Shown here: piece after piece, positions 14,644-23,101 of the stretch | How positions within the stretch are numbered: position 1 is the stretch's first letter | How the letters are laid out: every line of letters starts with the position of its first letter | Origin: Chamaesiphon sp031376885 | GTDB taxonomy: Bacteria > Cyanobacteriota > Cyanobacteriia > Cyanobacteriales > Chamaesiphonaceae | Length of the DNA stretch: 64,000 nucleotides | Assembly (NCBI GenBank): GCA_031376885.1 | Contig: JANMEL010000310.1 | Span: 1 to 64,000, forward strand | Reading direction: 5' to 3' | The notes under the pieces: generated by a model | Told to the model about the DNA's origin: nothing | Database searches by the model: none | The model's input: the letters and a program-made list of their open reading frames with translations, nothing else | Position numbers and translations under genes: made by a program

Positions 14644-16174
14644 CATTCGTGACAAGTTAAGAAAATTAGAGCTTTGTCAAGGAGCACTAGAAAATATGTC
14701 AAACTCTTACTAAACAAGCGTTTGAGCTGATATTGCCCTATGACTCGCAGCCCCAGAACTAATCGTGACCACGCCAAAAAACAACACCGACCAATGGTCG
14801 AAGATGAAGTAATTGCAGCACACTTAGAAAAGTTGGTAACGCCAGCCATCACCGCACAGGAAAATTACTATAAAAAATTGGGGATGAGGGATAGAATCCT
14901 GAACCTACCATTTATGGTAGCGGCGGTACTGACGCTATTATGGCGAGAAGTAGTCGGGGTCAGGGAACTAACAAGGATGCTGGAAAGAGAAGGATTTTTA
15001 TGGTGTGAACGAACAAAAGTAAGTCAGCAGGCGATTTCCCAAAGATTTTTAACCTTTCCAGCCGAGTTATTTGAAAGGGTATTTAAAGAATTGTTACCAG
15101 AATTTAGTAATAAGTGGCACGGCCGAAAGCAGCGACCGTTACCACAGAGTATTGAGTTTACCCGAACAAAATTCGATAGAATTTGGGCATGTGATGGCTC
15201 AACCTTAGAGGCATTATTCAAGAAATTGAACAGCCTAGAAGATTTACCAATTGGACAATTAGCGGGCAAAATGGGAGTAGTAATAGATTTAATCACCAGA
15301 CTGCCGATCGAAATCTGGTTCAGAGAAAATCCAAAAGCCTCGGATATTAACTTCGAGTTAGATATCTTAAATCTAGTGCAGACTAAAACATTGCTATTGT
15401 TGGACAGAGGTTTCTATCATTTTTTATTTTGGCAGCAACTGATAGATCGAGATATTCATTTCATTACTAGATTAAAAAAGCGGATGCGCTCCGGTCGGGT
15501 TCCCCGACCATGGAAGCGCACCAAGCAAGGAGCTAAAATCCAGGTTCAGCAAGCATTTACAGATAGTTACAGTATTCGAGATCGATTGATTCAGATGGGG
15601 TATGGGACTGAAAAATCTCCATATGTTAAGCTTCGTCTGGTAGAAATCAGGTCAGGAAAAGTTTGGTATTCATATTTAACAAGCGTGATAGATCCATTAA
15701 TTTTGCCTCCTTATGTAGTTGCAGATTTATACAGTAAAAGATGGAGAATAGAAGAAGCTTTTAATACAGTAAAAAGATTGTTGGGTTTAAGTTATTTATG
15801 GACTGGCTCAATTAATGGAATTAAATTACAAATTTGGGGTACTTGGCTATTCTATGCAGTTTTAGTCGATCTAGGTGATGCTATAGCTGATGAACTAGCT
15901 CTGCCTTTTGACCGAATTTCCTTGGAAATGATTTACCGTGGTCTTTATCATTTTTCAGTAGCTCATCAGAAAGGTATAGCTAACGATCCAATTAAATATT
16001 TTGCCTCACCAGATAATCATGATTTAGGCATTGTTAAAACTATTCGTAAACCAAATGTCAAGTTGATTATTGCCCCTTTTCCTGAGCATATGCGTAGTGG
16101 CGACCAATTTTTCTTTGAGCCATCTGCTCAAACCGGCTTGACAACTGCGATCGCTTCTTAACTTGTCATGAATG
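14644..16174 (+). mobile_element. Complete IS4-family insertion sequence (1531 bp) with 10-bp target duplication
   Basis: Left end CATTCGTGACAAGTTAAGAA (14644-14663) and the complement of the right end, CATTCATGACAAGTTAAGAA (16155-16174), are 20-bp inverted repeats with one mismatch. GATGGGGAAG occurs immediately outside both ends (14634-14643 and 16175-16184) and is a 10-bp target duplication, in the size range of the IS4 family. The single transposase gene is intact. Near-identical ends and a perfect duplication indicate a recent insertion. Confidence 0.93.
14740..16161 (+). CDS. IS4-family transposase
   Basis: A 473-aa DDE transposase. The first Asp is in IWACDGSTLEALF (near residue 150), the second in LLLLDRGFYHFLFW (near 220), and the IS4 signature Y-x2-R-x3-E-x6-K is exact in YSKRWRIEEAFNTVK (near 340-355), containing the catalytic Glu. 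Full length, no stop or frameshift, and the gene ends 13 nt inside the right end. It should be able to mobilise the element. The ends near 14644 and 16174 are its substrate. Confidence 0.93.
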   Translation: MTRSPRTNRDHAKKQHRPMVEDEVIAAHLEKLVTPAITAQENYYKKLGMRDRILNLPFMVAAVLTLLWREVVGVRELTRMLEREGFLWCERTKVSQQAISQRFLTFPAELFERVFKELLPEFSNKWHGRKQRPLPQSIEFTRTKFDRIWACDGSTLEALFKKLNSLEDLPIGQLAGKMGVVIDLITRLPIEIWFRENPKASDINFELDILNLVQTKTLLLLDRGFYHFLFWQQLIDRDIHFITRLKKRMRSGRVPRPWKRTKQGAKIQVQQAFTDSYSIRDRLIQMGYGTEKSPYVKLRLVEIRSGKVWYSYLTSVIDPLILPPYVVADLYSKRWRIEEAFNTVKRLLGLSYLWTGSINGIKLQIWGTWLFYAVLVDLGDAIADELALPFDRISLEMIYRGLYHFSVAHQKGIANDPIKYFASPDNHDLGIVKTIRKPNVKLIIAPFPEHMRSGDQFFFEPSAQTGLTTAIAS

Positions 16175-16489
16175 GATGGGGAAGAGTGAATGTAATTCAA
16201 TTTTACCATTCTCACATTTACGCAACAAGGGATGTTAAGTGAGATTTCTTTCAGTAGGTTGAGTCTTGAAACCAAATAATTCCAGTATTTGAGGCTCGTT
16301 CGCGTAGCGTACCGGAGGTAATCATTGGTGTAGCCTACCGTTAGGTAATCGCTATTGAGGAGCATCTTTATACCCTGTCGAAATTATCGCTCGATTTTCT
16401 TGGGTTCGATCGATCTTTGGTGGGATGGTTTTGGGATCGATAGATGTTGATGATTATCGATTCCCCAAGGCGACGCTACGCGATCGAGA
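16175..16489. other. Intergenic region with dispersed repeats
   Basis: About 315 nt beginning with the right target duplication. It contains the former upstream region of the vapBC locus (displaced by the insertion sequence) and a double copy of a dispersed repeat at 16297-16352 (CGTTCGCGTAGCGTACCGGA, then a related TAGCCTACCG copy). No gene seen. Confidence 0.5.
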
Positions 16490-16849
16490 TTATTGGAGTA
16501 AGATATCTGCCGGAATATCCAACTGATGATGAAGTGCGCGAATCATTTCTAGCGTTAAAGTTTGACGTTTAGACATTACTTCTGATACTAAATATTCGCT
16601 ACCAATAATGGGAATTAGATCGGCATTCGATCGATCCAACTGTTCTAGTCGAAACTCGATTGCGGCGATTGGGTCTGGTAATCCGATCGGGAAATATTTA
16701 TCTTCATATAACTCAATTAGAGTTGCCAGTACCTCTAATTCATCAGCTTCAGGTGTATTCGGCTGAGATTGCATCAAAGCTCCCGCTCGTTCCACTGCAT
16801 CCTGATAATCAGTTTCAGTTTTAATCGGTCTAATTAAAGCAGTATTCAT
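16490..16849 (-). CDS. HigA-type antitoxin
   Basis: A 119-aa antitoxin with an N-terminal dimerisation region (ALIRPIKTETDYQDAVERAG, ADELEVLATLIELYEDKYFP) and a C-terminal helix-turn-helix in which LIPIIGSEYLVSEVMSKRQTL is the recognition unit. This is the COG5499 HigA layout. It overlaps the upstream toxin stop by 4 nt (ATG inside the toxin end), giving translational coupling in toxin-first order. It should repress its own operon and neutralise HigB. Confidence 0.85.
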   Translation of the reverse strand: MNTALIRPIKTETDYQDAVERAGALMQSQPNTPEADELEVLATLIELYEDKYFPIGLPDPIAAIEFRLEQLDRSNADLIPIIGSEYLVSEVMSKRQTLTLEMIRALHHQLDIPADILLQ

Positions 16850-17148
16850 ATTGTCTCCACATCAACGGTATCGTAATCTTGATGAGTCCCAACAAATCGG
16901 ATAAAAATAATCTGTAAAGCGTAGTTAATCTCAACAACTAATCGATATTTATTACCTGCAATATTGAATATAATTCGATTATTTTTCAGTATACTCGCAT
17001 TTCGATATTGTTCTTTAATGTCCGCAGGATTAAGCCAACTAGCCTGTTTAGCCTCCCGATACCAAGACTTGAGTGGATCTTCAGCATCAGCATATTTAGG
17101 AGAACTTTCCCAAAATTCCCGTAATGTTCTTTTTGATAAAATTCTCAC
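16846..17148 (-). CDS. HigB-type mRNA interferase toxin
   Basis: A 100-aa RelE-fold toxin of the HigB kind: MRILSKRTLREFWE, LKSWYREAKQASWLNPADIKEQY, a strand with RIIFNIAGNKYRLVVEINYA and the end FIRFVGTHQDYDTVDVETI, whose HxxYD motif is the usual active-site element. Complete length, so probably an active ribosome-dependent mRNase. The antitoxin gene follows with a 4-bp overlap. The broken vapBC remnant lies just upstream. Confidence 0.87.
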   Translation of the reverse strand: MRILSKRTLREFWESSPKYADAEDPLKSWYREAKQASWLNPADIKEQYRNASILKNNRIIFNIAGNKYRLVVEINYALQIIFIRFVGTHQDYDTVDVETI

Positions 17149-17166
17149 GTTTCAATTATCATGTTT

Positions 17167-17195
17167 CGTTGGCGTAGCCTACCGGAGGTAATCGC
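17167..17195 (+). repeat. 29-bp dispersed repeat (copy at the truncated VapC end)
   Basis: CGTTGGCGTAGCCTACCGGA followed by GGTAATCGC. An identical 29-bp copy lies at 46353-46381, inside a gene, and related copies are near 6449, 13655, 16297 and 27957. Here it marks the point at which the PIN-domain fragment at 17179 is cut off. Confidence 0.7.
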
Positions 17196-17472
17196 TTAAC
17201 TGTGGATCGCCTTGAATCAGCCACAGAAATACGTGTGTATCAAGTAAAAACCGACCCATTACATATATTCTTTGTAAATCATCTAAAGACGCATTAAAAT
17301 CATCAGACATCCACACCTCTCCCTTCCAGATGCCGAAAGCATTTTTTCGATCTAGTGGGGGTGTTTGCACCGACAGATTATGCTTTGCAACCAAACCCTC
17401 AATATAGTGCAGGGCTTCCTGTTGCACCGACTCTGGTAGTCGCTGAATTTGTTCGAGGAGTGCTTGCTCCAT
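17179..17472 (-). pseudogene. Fused and truncated VapBC remnant (DUF2281 antitoxin plus PIN start)
   Basis: Residues 1-71 are a DUF2281-type antitoxin (MEQALLEQIQRLPESVQQEA, then FGIWKGEVWMSDDFNASLDDL). The expected end is DLQEYM and stop, but an extra A in CAAAGAA shifts the frame, so the protein reads DLQRIYV and runs straight into the next gene, MGRFLLDTHVFLWLIQGDPQLS. The PIN domain then stops after about 26 residues at the dispersed repeat. Only the first acidic residue of the toxin (LLDTH) remains, so no toxin activity is expected. The antitoxin part could still bind DNA. Confidence 0.75.
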
Positions 17473-17612
17473 AAGATTATCAAGGGTAATTAGAGATGTA
17501 CCCTTATTTTAGCTCAAACCTGTGGGAGAGCATTCATAAGTACCAAAGTGAAATAATTTAGCTAGTACTAGACGACATAACAACCTAATTAGGCAGGCGA
17601 TCGCAAGAGATC

Positions 17613-18173
17613 GATCGATTCGCCCAAGATTTGAGTAAAATAATACATAGCCTCACTTAGCCAAATCCACATGACCGATAATATCCCCGACTTGACTGGT
17701 ATTCGCACGAGCCAGAGTCAAATTCGTAATGCTGATTATCGTCAACTCGATCGTACCAAACTATCGCCGATGTACCAACACTACGTCGAGGTGAAAACTC
17801 AGTATCCCCACGCGCTGTTATTGTATCGGTGTGGTGATTTTTTTGAGACTTTTTTTCAGGATGCGATTACCATTGCGCGGGAACTGGAATTGGTATTGAC
17901 GAGTAAGGAAGGGGGCAAAGAAATCGGGCGGGTACCCATGACTGGAGTACCGCATCATGCAGTCGATCGATATTGTGCAATCTTAGTCGAAAAAGGCTAC
18001 GCGATCGCCATCTGCGACCAAATGGAATCAGCCGCTGAAGCTTCCGCCGCAGGTACGGGATTAGTCCGTCGCGAAGTAGTTAGGGTGCTGACTCCGGGGA
18101 CGATTCAAGAAGAGGAAATGCTCCAAGCAAGAAGAAATAACTTCTTGGCGGCGATCGTCATCGTCGGTGATAA
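17613..18173 (+). repeat. Upstream copy of a 561-bp direct duplication of the mutS 5' end
   Basis: 17613-18173 matches 22541-23101 with a constant offset of 4928 bp. It includes about 58 bp of mutS upstream sequence and the first 167-168 codons, with only scattered, mostly synonymous differences. It starts at GATCGATTCGCCC and ends at GATAAC/GATAAT. Confidence 0.9.
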
Positions 18174-18195
18174 CGACCCCGTTCACCCGCCATGA
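17671..18195 (+). pseudogene. mutS: Truncated mutS duplicate (N-terminal domain only)
   Basis: The first 167 or so residues match MutS at 22599, including the mismatch-recognition domain with the Phe-x-Glu motif region (LYRCGDFFETF) and MTGVPHHAVDRY. The frame then runs into unrelated sequence (DNDPVHPP) and stops. The connector, lever, clamp and ATPase domains are missing. It retains the upstream region of the intact gene, so it may still be transcribed, and a 174-aa mismatch-domain peptide could be made. Differences from the intact copy are mainly synonymous (for example ETAAEAT versus ESAAEAS), so the reading frame may have been kept for a time after duplication. Confidence 0.88.
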
Positions 18196-18347
18196 CGATC
18201 GAGATTCACCAAAATTGTCAGTGATTGCGCCACAATCTCATGCGACTTCGTTCCCTTCATCTGCGCAATAAAACCGATACCGCAAGCATCGTGCTCAAAC
18301 TGCGGATCGTATAAACCTTGTTTTATGGGTGCTTGGATGGTGTTCAT
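18183..18347 (-). pseudogene. gltB: N-terminal fragment of glutamate synthase large subunit
   Basis: Read leftward from ATG 18347: MNTIQAPIKQGLYDPQFEHD, then ACGIGFIAQMKGTKSHEI and LTILVNLDRHGG, followed by TGA. This is the start of ferredoxin/NADH glutamate synthase, with the N-terminal nucleophile Cys in DACGIGF. Only about 54 codons remain of roughly 1500. The fragment lies tail-to-tail with the mutS fragment, the two ending within 10 nt of one another. Confidence 0.8.
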
Positions 18348-18511
18348 GCTTGGATCGATCGCTTAAAGGTTGTCAAGTAGCTGATGCCAGATTTTACACG
18401 CAGCATGGGTATTCTACTTCGCCTTATATTGTCGATCTATCCCAGTCGATCGGGCATCCACGGATACAAAAGTTTGCCCTCTGATCTAAATATTTAGGAA
18501 TTACAGAGAGT

Positions 18512-19588
18512 ATGAGTGGATTAGTGGGAATACTATTTATAGTCATTTTCACTATTAAATATGATTGGGTAACTCGTATGAAAACAACAGGATCTGTCTA
18601 TGTCTTGGCGAACAGTGCAATGCCTGGTTTAGTAAAAGTTGGCAAGACCCAGCGTTCAGCGACAGAGAGAGCACAAGAACTATCGAATGAGACAGGCATT
18701 CCGACACCATTCATTGTTGTCTATGAGCAACTCTTTGAAGATTGTGATGTGGCGGAGAAGTATATACATACTGTACTCGATCGTACAGGAATCAGAGAAT
18801 CAAGTAATCGAGAGTTTTTTCGAGCAACCCCAAAAGAAGTTATAGAGGCTCTGCTCACAGCACCAGGAAAATTAACTGGCATACAAGCACAAAACTATAG
18901 CCAGAGTAAAGCTGAGTCACTGCTCGATCGGACAGAATCTGATGAATTAGACGATTTTAAGCTTGAAGATGAAGATGAAGATGTATTGTCTGGCCTTTGG
19001 ATTGAAATATGGAAAGAAGCTGAAGCAGCATATTATGGTTTCGGAGATACAATCCAAGATTATGATGAGGCAATGAAACTATACATCCAATCTGCAAAAT
19101 TGGGATGTCCCTATGCTTACAGAAGAATCGGGCACATGTACTCCTATGGTCAAAGCGTGAAAGAGAGTAATTCAAAGGCGTTGGAGTTCTTCAAGAAAGG
19201 AGCAAGGCAGGGAGATTACTACTGCTATGCTGCAATGGCAGAACACTTGTTTCAGTATGAAGAGCAGCCCGATAACTACTTTAAGGCGATGAAACTATTT
19301 TTTAAAACTAGGAATGAGTCTATCAATAAAGTTGTGGAGAAACACGCCGAGGATGAGGGTGACTCAGTAGAAGGGGTAATGATCGGTTTTATTCGTTACA
19401 CAGTAAATTATCTTGGTAAAGATCGGGAAGTTCCAGTTACAGTTCCATCTGAGATCTTAGTGGAAATGTCACCTTATAAGACACTATTTATTAAAGATAT
19501 GATGGAGATAAGTGAGTATTCAAAAAATGAAAATCCTGAGAGTAGCGGATATCTAGAATATATAGAGTGGGCAGAATTTAATTTGTAA
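18512..19588 (+). CDS. T5orf172 (GIY-YIG-like) domain protein with Sel1-like repeats
   Basis: A 358-aa frame. Residues about 23-115 (TTGSVYVLANSAMPGLVKVG, then KTQRSATERAQEL, FIVVYEQLFEDCDVAEKYIH, NREFFRATPKEVIEAL) form a T5orf172 domain, a GIY-YIG-related nuclease-like fold. After an acidic linker there are Sel1-type repeats (AMKLYIQSAKLGCPYAYRRIG, then ALEFFKKGARQGDYYCYAAMA). The start is uncertain: ATG 18512 adds a hydrophobic 15-residue stretch (GLVGILFIVIFTI) that could be a membrane anchor, while ATG 18578 begins at MKTTGS right before the domain. It lies between the two mutS copies. Function unknown; such proteins occur in accessory and phage-related regions. Confidence 0.7.
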   Translation: MSGLVGILFIVIFTIKYDWVTRMKTTGSVYVLANSAMPGLVKVGKTQRSATERAQELSNETGIPTPFIVVYEQLFEDCDVAEKYIHTVLDRTGIRESSNREFFRATPKEVIEALLTAPGKLTGIQAQNYSQSKAESLLDRTESDELDDFKLEDEDEDVLSGLWIEIWKEAEAAYYGFGDTIQDYDEAMKLYIQSAKLGCPYAYRRIGHMYSYGQSVKESNSKALEFFKKGARQGDYYCYAAMAEHLFQYEEQPDNYFKAMKLFFKTRNESINKVVEKHAEDEGDSVEGVMIGFIRYTVNYLGKDREVPVTVPSEILVEMSPYKTLFIKDMMEISEYSKNENPESSGYLEYIEWAEFNL

Positions 19589-19974
19589 AATTTACAGCTA
19601 TTTATAAATAAAGCTGATAAGCAAAAAGATCAAACCATGCCAGCATAAGAGGTCACATAGAAAGATTGGTAGTGAGCTTTCTTTCCGTAGGTTAGGTTGT
19701 TGGGTTGACTCTCGAAATCCAACAACCTCGGTATAAATGTAGTGGCTTGAATAGATGAAAATTTTGGGTAAAGCGATCTTCTAAAATATAATGATTGTAG
19801 TTTTAGAGAGCTAGACTCCCACATTTTTAGCTTTTTTGAGCCACTACAAAATAGTAATCTACTAATAGCGGTCAGAATTGATAGTGGGAGCATTGCTAAC
19901 ATTAAAGCTAGGAAATACACTGAGGAAGTACATGATAAAATTAGCTGAAGTTAAATACTTAACATAAGTTTCTA
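19589..19974. other. Intergenic region with one hairpin
   Basis: About 385 nt. A 10-bp hairpin (AGGTTGTTGG 19694-19703 with CCAACAACCT 19719-19728) lies about 105 nt after the upstream gene. An open frame on the minus strand has no recognisable protein features. No gene supported. Confidence 0.5.
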
Positions 19975-21351
19975 ATGATTATGGATCTATTCACTCCGAT
20001 TGTGACCGAAGAAAAACAACACCCAAATTTTAGGGCATTAACACAACCAAATTTTTGTTCATCAGAATTAGAAGTTATTAGAGACTGGGCTAATAATTTT
20101 GTGGATCGAGATGGTAAGTTTGTCAAAGAATTTCAAACAACTTTTAATTCTTCATTTTGGGAGCTGTACCTTTTTGCTTGCTTTAAAGAGCTTGGTTGCA
20201 CAGTTAATTTTTCTCATGAAACACCAGATTTTTCGATTGATTCACCATACGGTAATTTTATCGCAGAAGCAACTATTGCAAATCATCCAGATAGGTTTCG
20301 TCCAGAGTGGGATAGAGATATATTAGAGAAAGCAGATAAAACGGAGGTTTTAAGACTTTCTACAATCAGGTTATTGAATGCAATTTCATCAAAGCATCAA
20401 AAATATATTAATAAGTATTCCAAGCTTTCTCATGTTCAGAATAAGCCCTTCGTTATATGTGCCACTCCATTCGATCAGCCGTCTTTTTTTACTCAAGATT
20501 CACTAGCTATCGTTCGAGTACTTTATTCCTATGAATCAGCTTTAAGCATTCCTGGTAATCAAGATGGTGAAATTATTTTCACTGGTGAGTCAAGATGTTA
20601 TCAAGTTCAAAAGAGTCCTGATGTACATCTAAATTTAGGTCTATTCACTGATAAAAGAATGTCTGAAGTAAGTGCAGTATTTTTTAATAATAAAGCGACT
20701 TTCTCTAAAGTTCGCGCACTTGCCAAAGAGGGAGATCATGTTATGTTTTCTGGGGCTAGAATGATTCAATCAGAAAAAACTACAGGATTAGAAAAATTTT
20801 TTGAAGCTAGAGCACAGTATCAAGAAACAATTCTTGACGGATTACATATTCTTATAAATCCATTTGCAAATAATCCTCTTGACTTGAGTATTTTCAATAA
20901 TCGAGAAGTCGCTGTACATAGCTACGATCCGACAACAGAGAGTTATTTGTCGGAAATACCTAACGGGTTTTTACTTCAAAGAACGTCTATCAGTATTGGT
21001 TCAGAAGAAAATACTCTGGAACTTAAAAAATCAATAACTGAATATCCTTATCAGAAATTATCACCTGAAGTCTGGGAAGAAGATCGATTAATCTATGTTG
21101 GTGGCAAAAGTGGGTCATTTAAAGATAATTACATGGCTCATTACAGAGAATGGACTGTTTTAGTATCATTTGACTCAATTGATGAGAATTGGGGATCGCA
21201 ATCAGTAAATAGCCTCTGTTATAATCTTCCACAATTTATTAAAGCAAATATGAATGAAGATATAGCATCATCTGGTATTAACGAATGGGTTTCAACCAAA
21301 GAAGATGCTTATGCAGCTATGAAACAAAAAATCGATTTTCCAGTTAGCTGA
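19975..21351 (+). CDS. Uncharacterised protein with a possible PD-(D/E)XK nuclease core
   Basis: A 458-aa protein. The N-terminal part (about 1-110) has FVKEFQTTFNSSFWELYLFA, then CFKELGCTVNF, followed by ETPDFSIDSPYGNFIAEATIA. The Glu in an amphipathic helix, the PDF Asp after a strand, and AEA on the next strand have the spacing of a PD-(D/E)XK core, but the usual Lys is replaced (AEATIA). The remainder is a mixed alpha/beta protein with no motif I recognise. It is AT-rich compared with the flanking housekeeping genes and lies within the mutS-flanked segment beside the T5orf172/Sel1 gene, in keeping with acquired DNA. I do not assign a function. Confidence 0.7.
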   Translation: MIMDLFTPIVTEEKQHPNFRALTQPNFCSSELEVIRDWANNFVDRDGKFVKEFQTTFNSSFWELYLFACFKELGCTVNFSHETPDFSIDSPYGNFIAEATIANHPDRFRPEWDRDILEKADKTEVLRLSTIRLLNAISSKHQKYINKYSKLSHVQNKPFVICATPFDQPSFFTQDSLAIVRVLYSYESALSIPGNQDGEIIFTGESRCYQVQKSPDVHLNLGLFTDKRMSEVSAVFFNNKATFSKVRALAKEGDHVMFSGARMIQSEKTTGLEKFFEARAQYQETILDGLHILINPFANNPLDLSIFNNREVAVHSYDPTTESYLSEIPNGFLLQRTSISIGSEENTLELKKSITEYPYQKLSPEVWEEDRLIYVGGKSGSFKDNYMAHYREWTVLVSFDSIDENWGSQSVNSLCYNLPQFIKANMNEDIASSGINEWVSTKEDAYAAMKQKIDFPVS

Positions 21352-21712
21352 TAAGAATTACATTAACTCAATCCATTTTTGAATTACTTCAACCAATTTC
21401 GCAGAGCGGAGGCTTTGCTAGTGTTTATAAATTAATGTGTCGAGTGCAATTTATGTACATTAAAAAATAAATAAAGATCGACCGTGTTATTCATTTGTTG
21501 ACGTAGCTTCTCGTTTTGATAATCGCATTGTTGAAGTTATTCGTTGGCAAAGCCTTCCAATTGTCATCATCGGATAATGGTGGGAGGTCTAAATAAGCTG
21601 TCCGTTTTAGAATCTCTGATGCTAAATCCAGTTCCTCTAAATTCTGTCAGGCGATCGAATGCAATTAAAAAGCTTTGCACCATAGGAGTCATCATTTATG
21701 GTGATTTTTTAT
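21352..21712. other. Intergenic region, no gene seen
   Basis: About 360 nt, AT-rich, with degraded copies of the CGTTGGC-type dispersed repeat near 21500 and 21541. No credible ORF or hairpin noted. Confidence 0.4.
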
Positions 21713-22042
21713 CTACATTGAAACAACGTGAGTTCTAGCTTGAACGTTAGATTTTGAGTTAACAGTAATCCGAATCTCCACATTACTACCGAGTGCATTA
21801 AGAAACCGAAACAGGCATTCCGTAGAAAAATTAGACAATTTACCGCGCATTAATGTTGATAATGTCGATCGATCTACGCCTAAAAGTTCTGCTGCTTCAG
21901 TTTCCGTAAGTTGACGAGCAGAGATTAATTCATCAATTTGATCGACTAGTTCTGCTTTCAGCATGAGTTCATCGGGATTTGGTAAACCTAAGTCAGCAAA
22001 GACGTTACCAATACTTGAATGTACCTGGATTTGTTCGCTCAT
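21713..22042 (-). CDS. XRE-family antitoxin of a HigBA-type module
   Basis: A 109-aa protein with a helix-turn-helix at about residues 30-85 (LVDQIDELISARQLTETEAA, ELLGVDRSTLSTLMRGKL) and a C-terminal region NALGSNVEIRITV typical of XRE antitoxins. Its ATG directly follows the stop of the toxin gene (TAA-ATG), so the two are co-translated in toxin-antitoxin order. It would autoregulate the operon and neutralise the toxin. Confidence 0.88.
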   Translation of the reverse strand: MSEQIQVHSSIGNVFADLGLPNPDELMLKAELVDQIDELISARQLTETEAAELLGVDRSTLSTLMRGKLSNFSTECLFRFLNALGSNVEIRITVNSKSNVQARTHVVSM

Positions 22043-22423
22043 TTAGTCCTCTTGGCTTTCCTGCTTTGAATATGTCTCGTAGTGTTCTTTGGCACGTTTC
22101 AATCGGGCTTCAATTAAGTCTATGTCCTGTTTGGGAGTAGCAATACCATGTTTTGACTTTTTCTGAAACGCATGGAGGACATAGACTACCCCCTCAAATT
22201 TTACGGTATAGACTGCCCTATAAGTGTCTCCATCAAAATCCTCAACTATTTCGAGGACACCAGATCCCTTGAATCCTTTGAGTGGTTTAGCATCAGGGTG
22301 CTTTTTACCCAACTGTCCTCGATACAATGCAAAGCCTATCATTTGCTGAACATCTTCAGGAAACTCTCTCAAATCCTCACGAGAGCTGCTAATCCATTCA
22401 ACAGGTTTTAATAAAGGATTCAT
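22043..22423 (-). CDS. RelE/HigB-type toxin (Gp49-like)
   Basis: A 126-aa toxin of the Gp49/COG4679 group: LKPVEWISSSREDLREFPED, AKPLKGFKGSGVLEIVEDFD, then TYRAVYTVKFEGVVYVLHAF and QKKSKHGIATPKQDIDLIEA. The YxAxY strand and the HAFxKKSxxG element are the hallmark of the group. Intact, with its antitoxin directly downstream. It is the last gene before mutS, transcribed away from it. Confidence 0.9.
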   Translation of the reverse strand: MNPLLKPVEWISSSREDLREFPEDVQQMIGFALYRGQLGKKHPDAKPLKGFKGSGVLEIVEDFDGDTYRAVYTVKFEGVVYVLHAFQKKSKHGIATPKQDIDLIEARLKRAKEHYETYSKQESQED

Positions 22424-22540
22424 GAATTTATGCTGCTATTCCTGGCGTGATGTGTCAGATTGGTAGAGCTTAGAACATCGACCCTACAACAATTATGACC
22501 GATTGCTGTTGCTCACAGGTGAAAAGATAAGTTTCTTCAA

Positions 22541-23101
22541 GATCGATTCGCCCAAGATTTGAGTAAAATAATACATAGCCTCACTTAGACAAATCCACAT
22601 GACCGATAATATCCCCGACTTGACTGGTATTCGCACGAGCCAGAGTCAAATTCGCAACGCTGATTATCGTCAACTCGATCGTACCAAACTCTCGCCGATG
22701 TACCAACACTACGTCGAGGTGAAAACTCAGTATCCCCACGCATTGCTGTTGTATCGGTGTGGTGATTTTTTCGAGACTTTTTTTCAGGATGCGATTACGA
22801 TTGCGCGGGAACTGGAATTGGTGTTGACGAGTAAGGAAGGGGGCAAAGAAATCGGGCGGGTACCAATGACTGGAGTACCCCATCATGCAGTCGATCGCTA
22901 TTGTGCCATCTTAGTGGAAAAAGGCTACGCGATCGCCATCTGCGACCAAATGGAAACCGCCGCCGAAGCTACCGCCGCAGGTACCGGATTAGTCCGCCGC
23001 GAAGTAGTTCGGGTGCTGACTCCTGGTACGATTCAAGAAGAAGAAATGCTCCAAGCAAGGCGGAATAACTTCCTCGCGGCGATCGTCATTGTCGGCGATA
23101 A
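22541..23101 (+). repeat. Downstream copy of the 561-bp mutS 5' duplication
   Basis: Partner of 17613-18173 at an offset of 4928 bp. The two direct repeats bracket the gltB fragment, the T5orf172/Sel1 gene, the possible nuclease gene and a HigBA-type pair. Confidence 0.9.

Noticed and set aside
19630..19920. 96-aa minus-strand ORF
   Set aside because: No conserved features, lies in a hairpin-containing gap, and no plausible start context.
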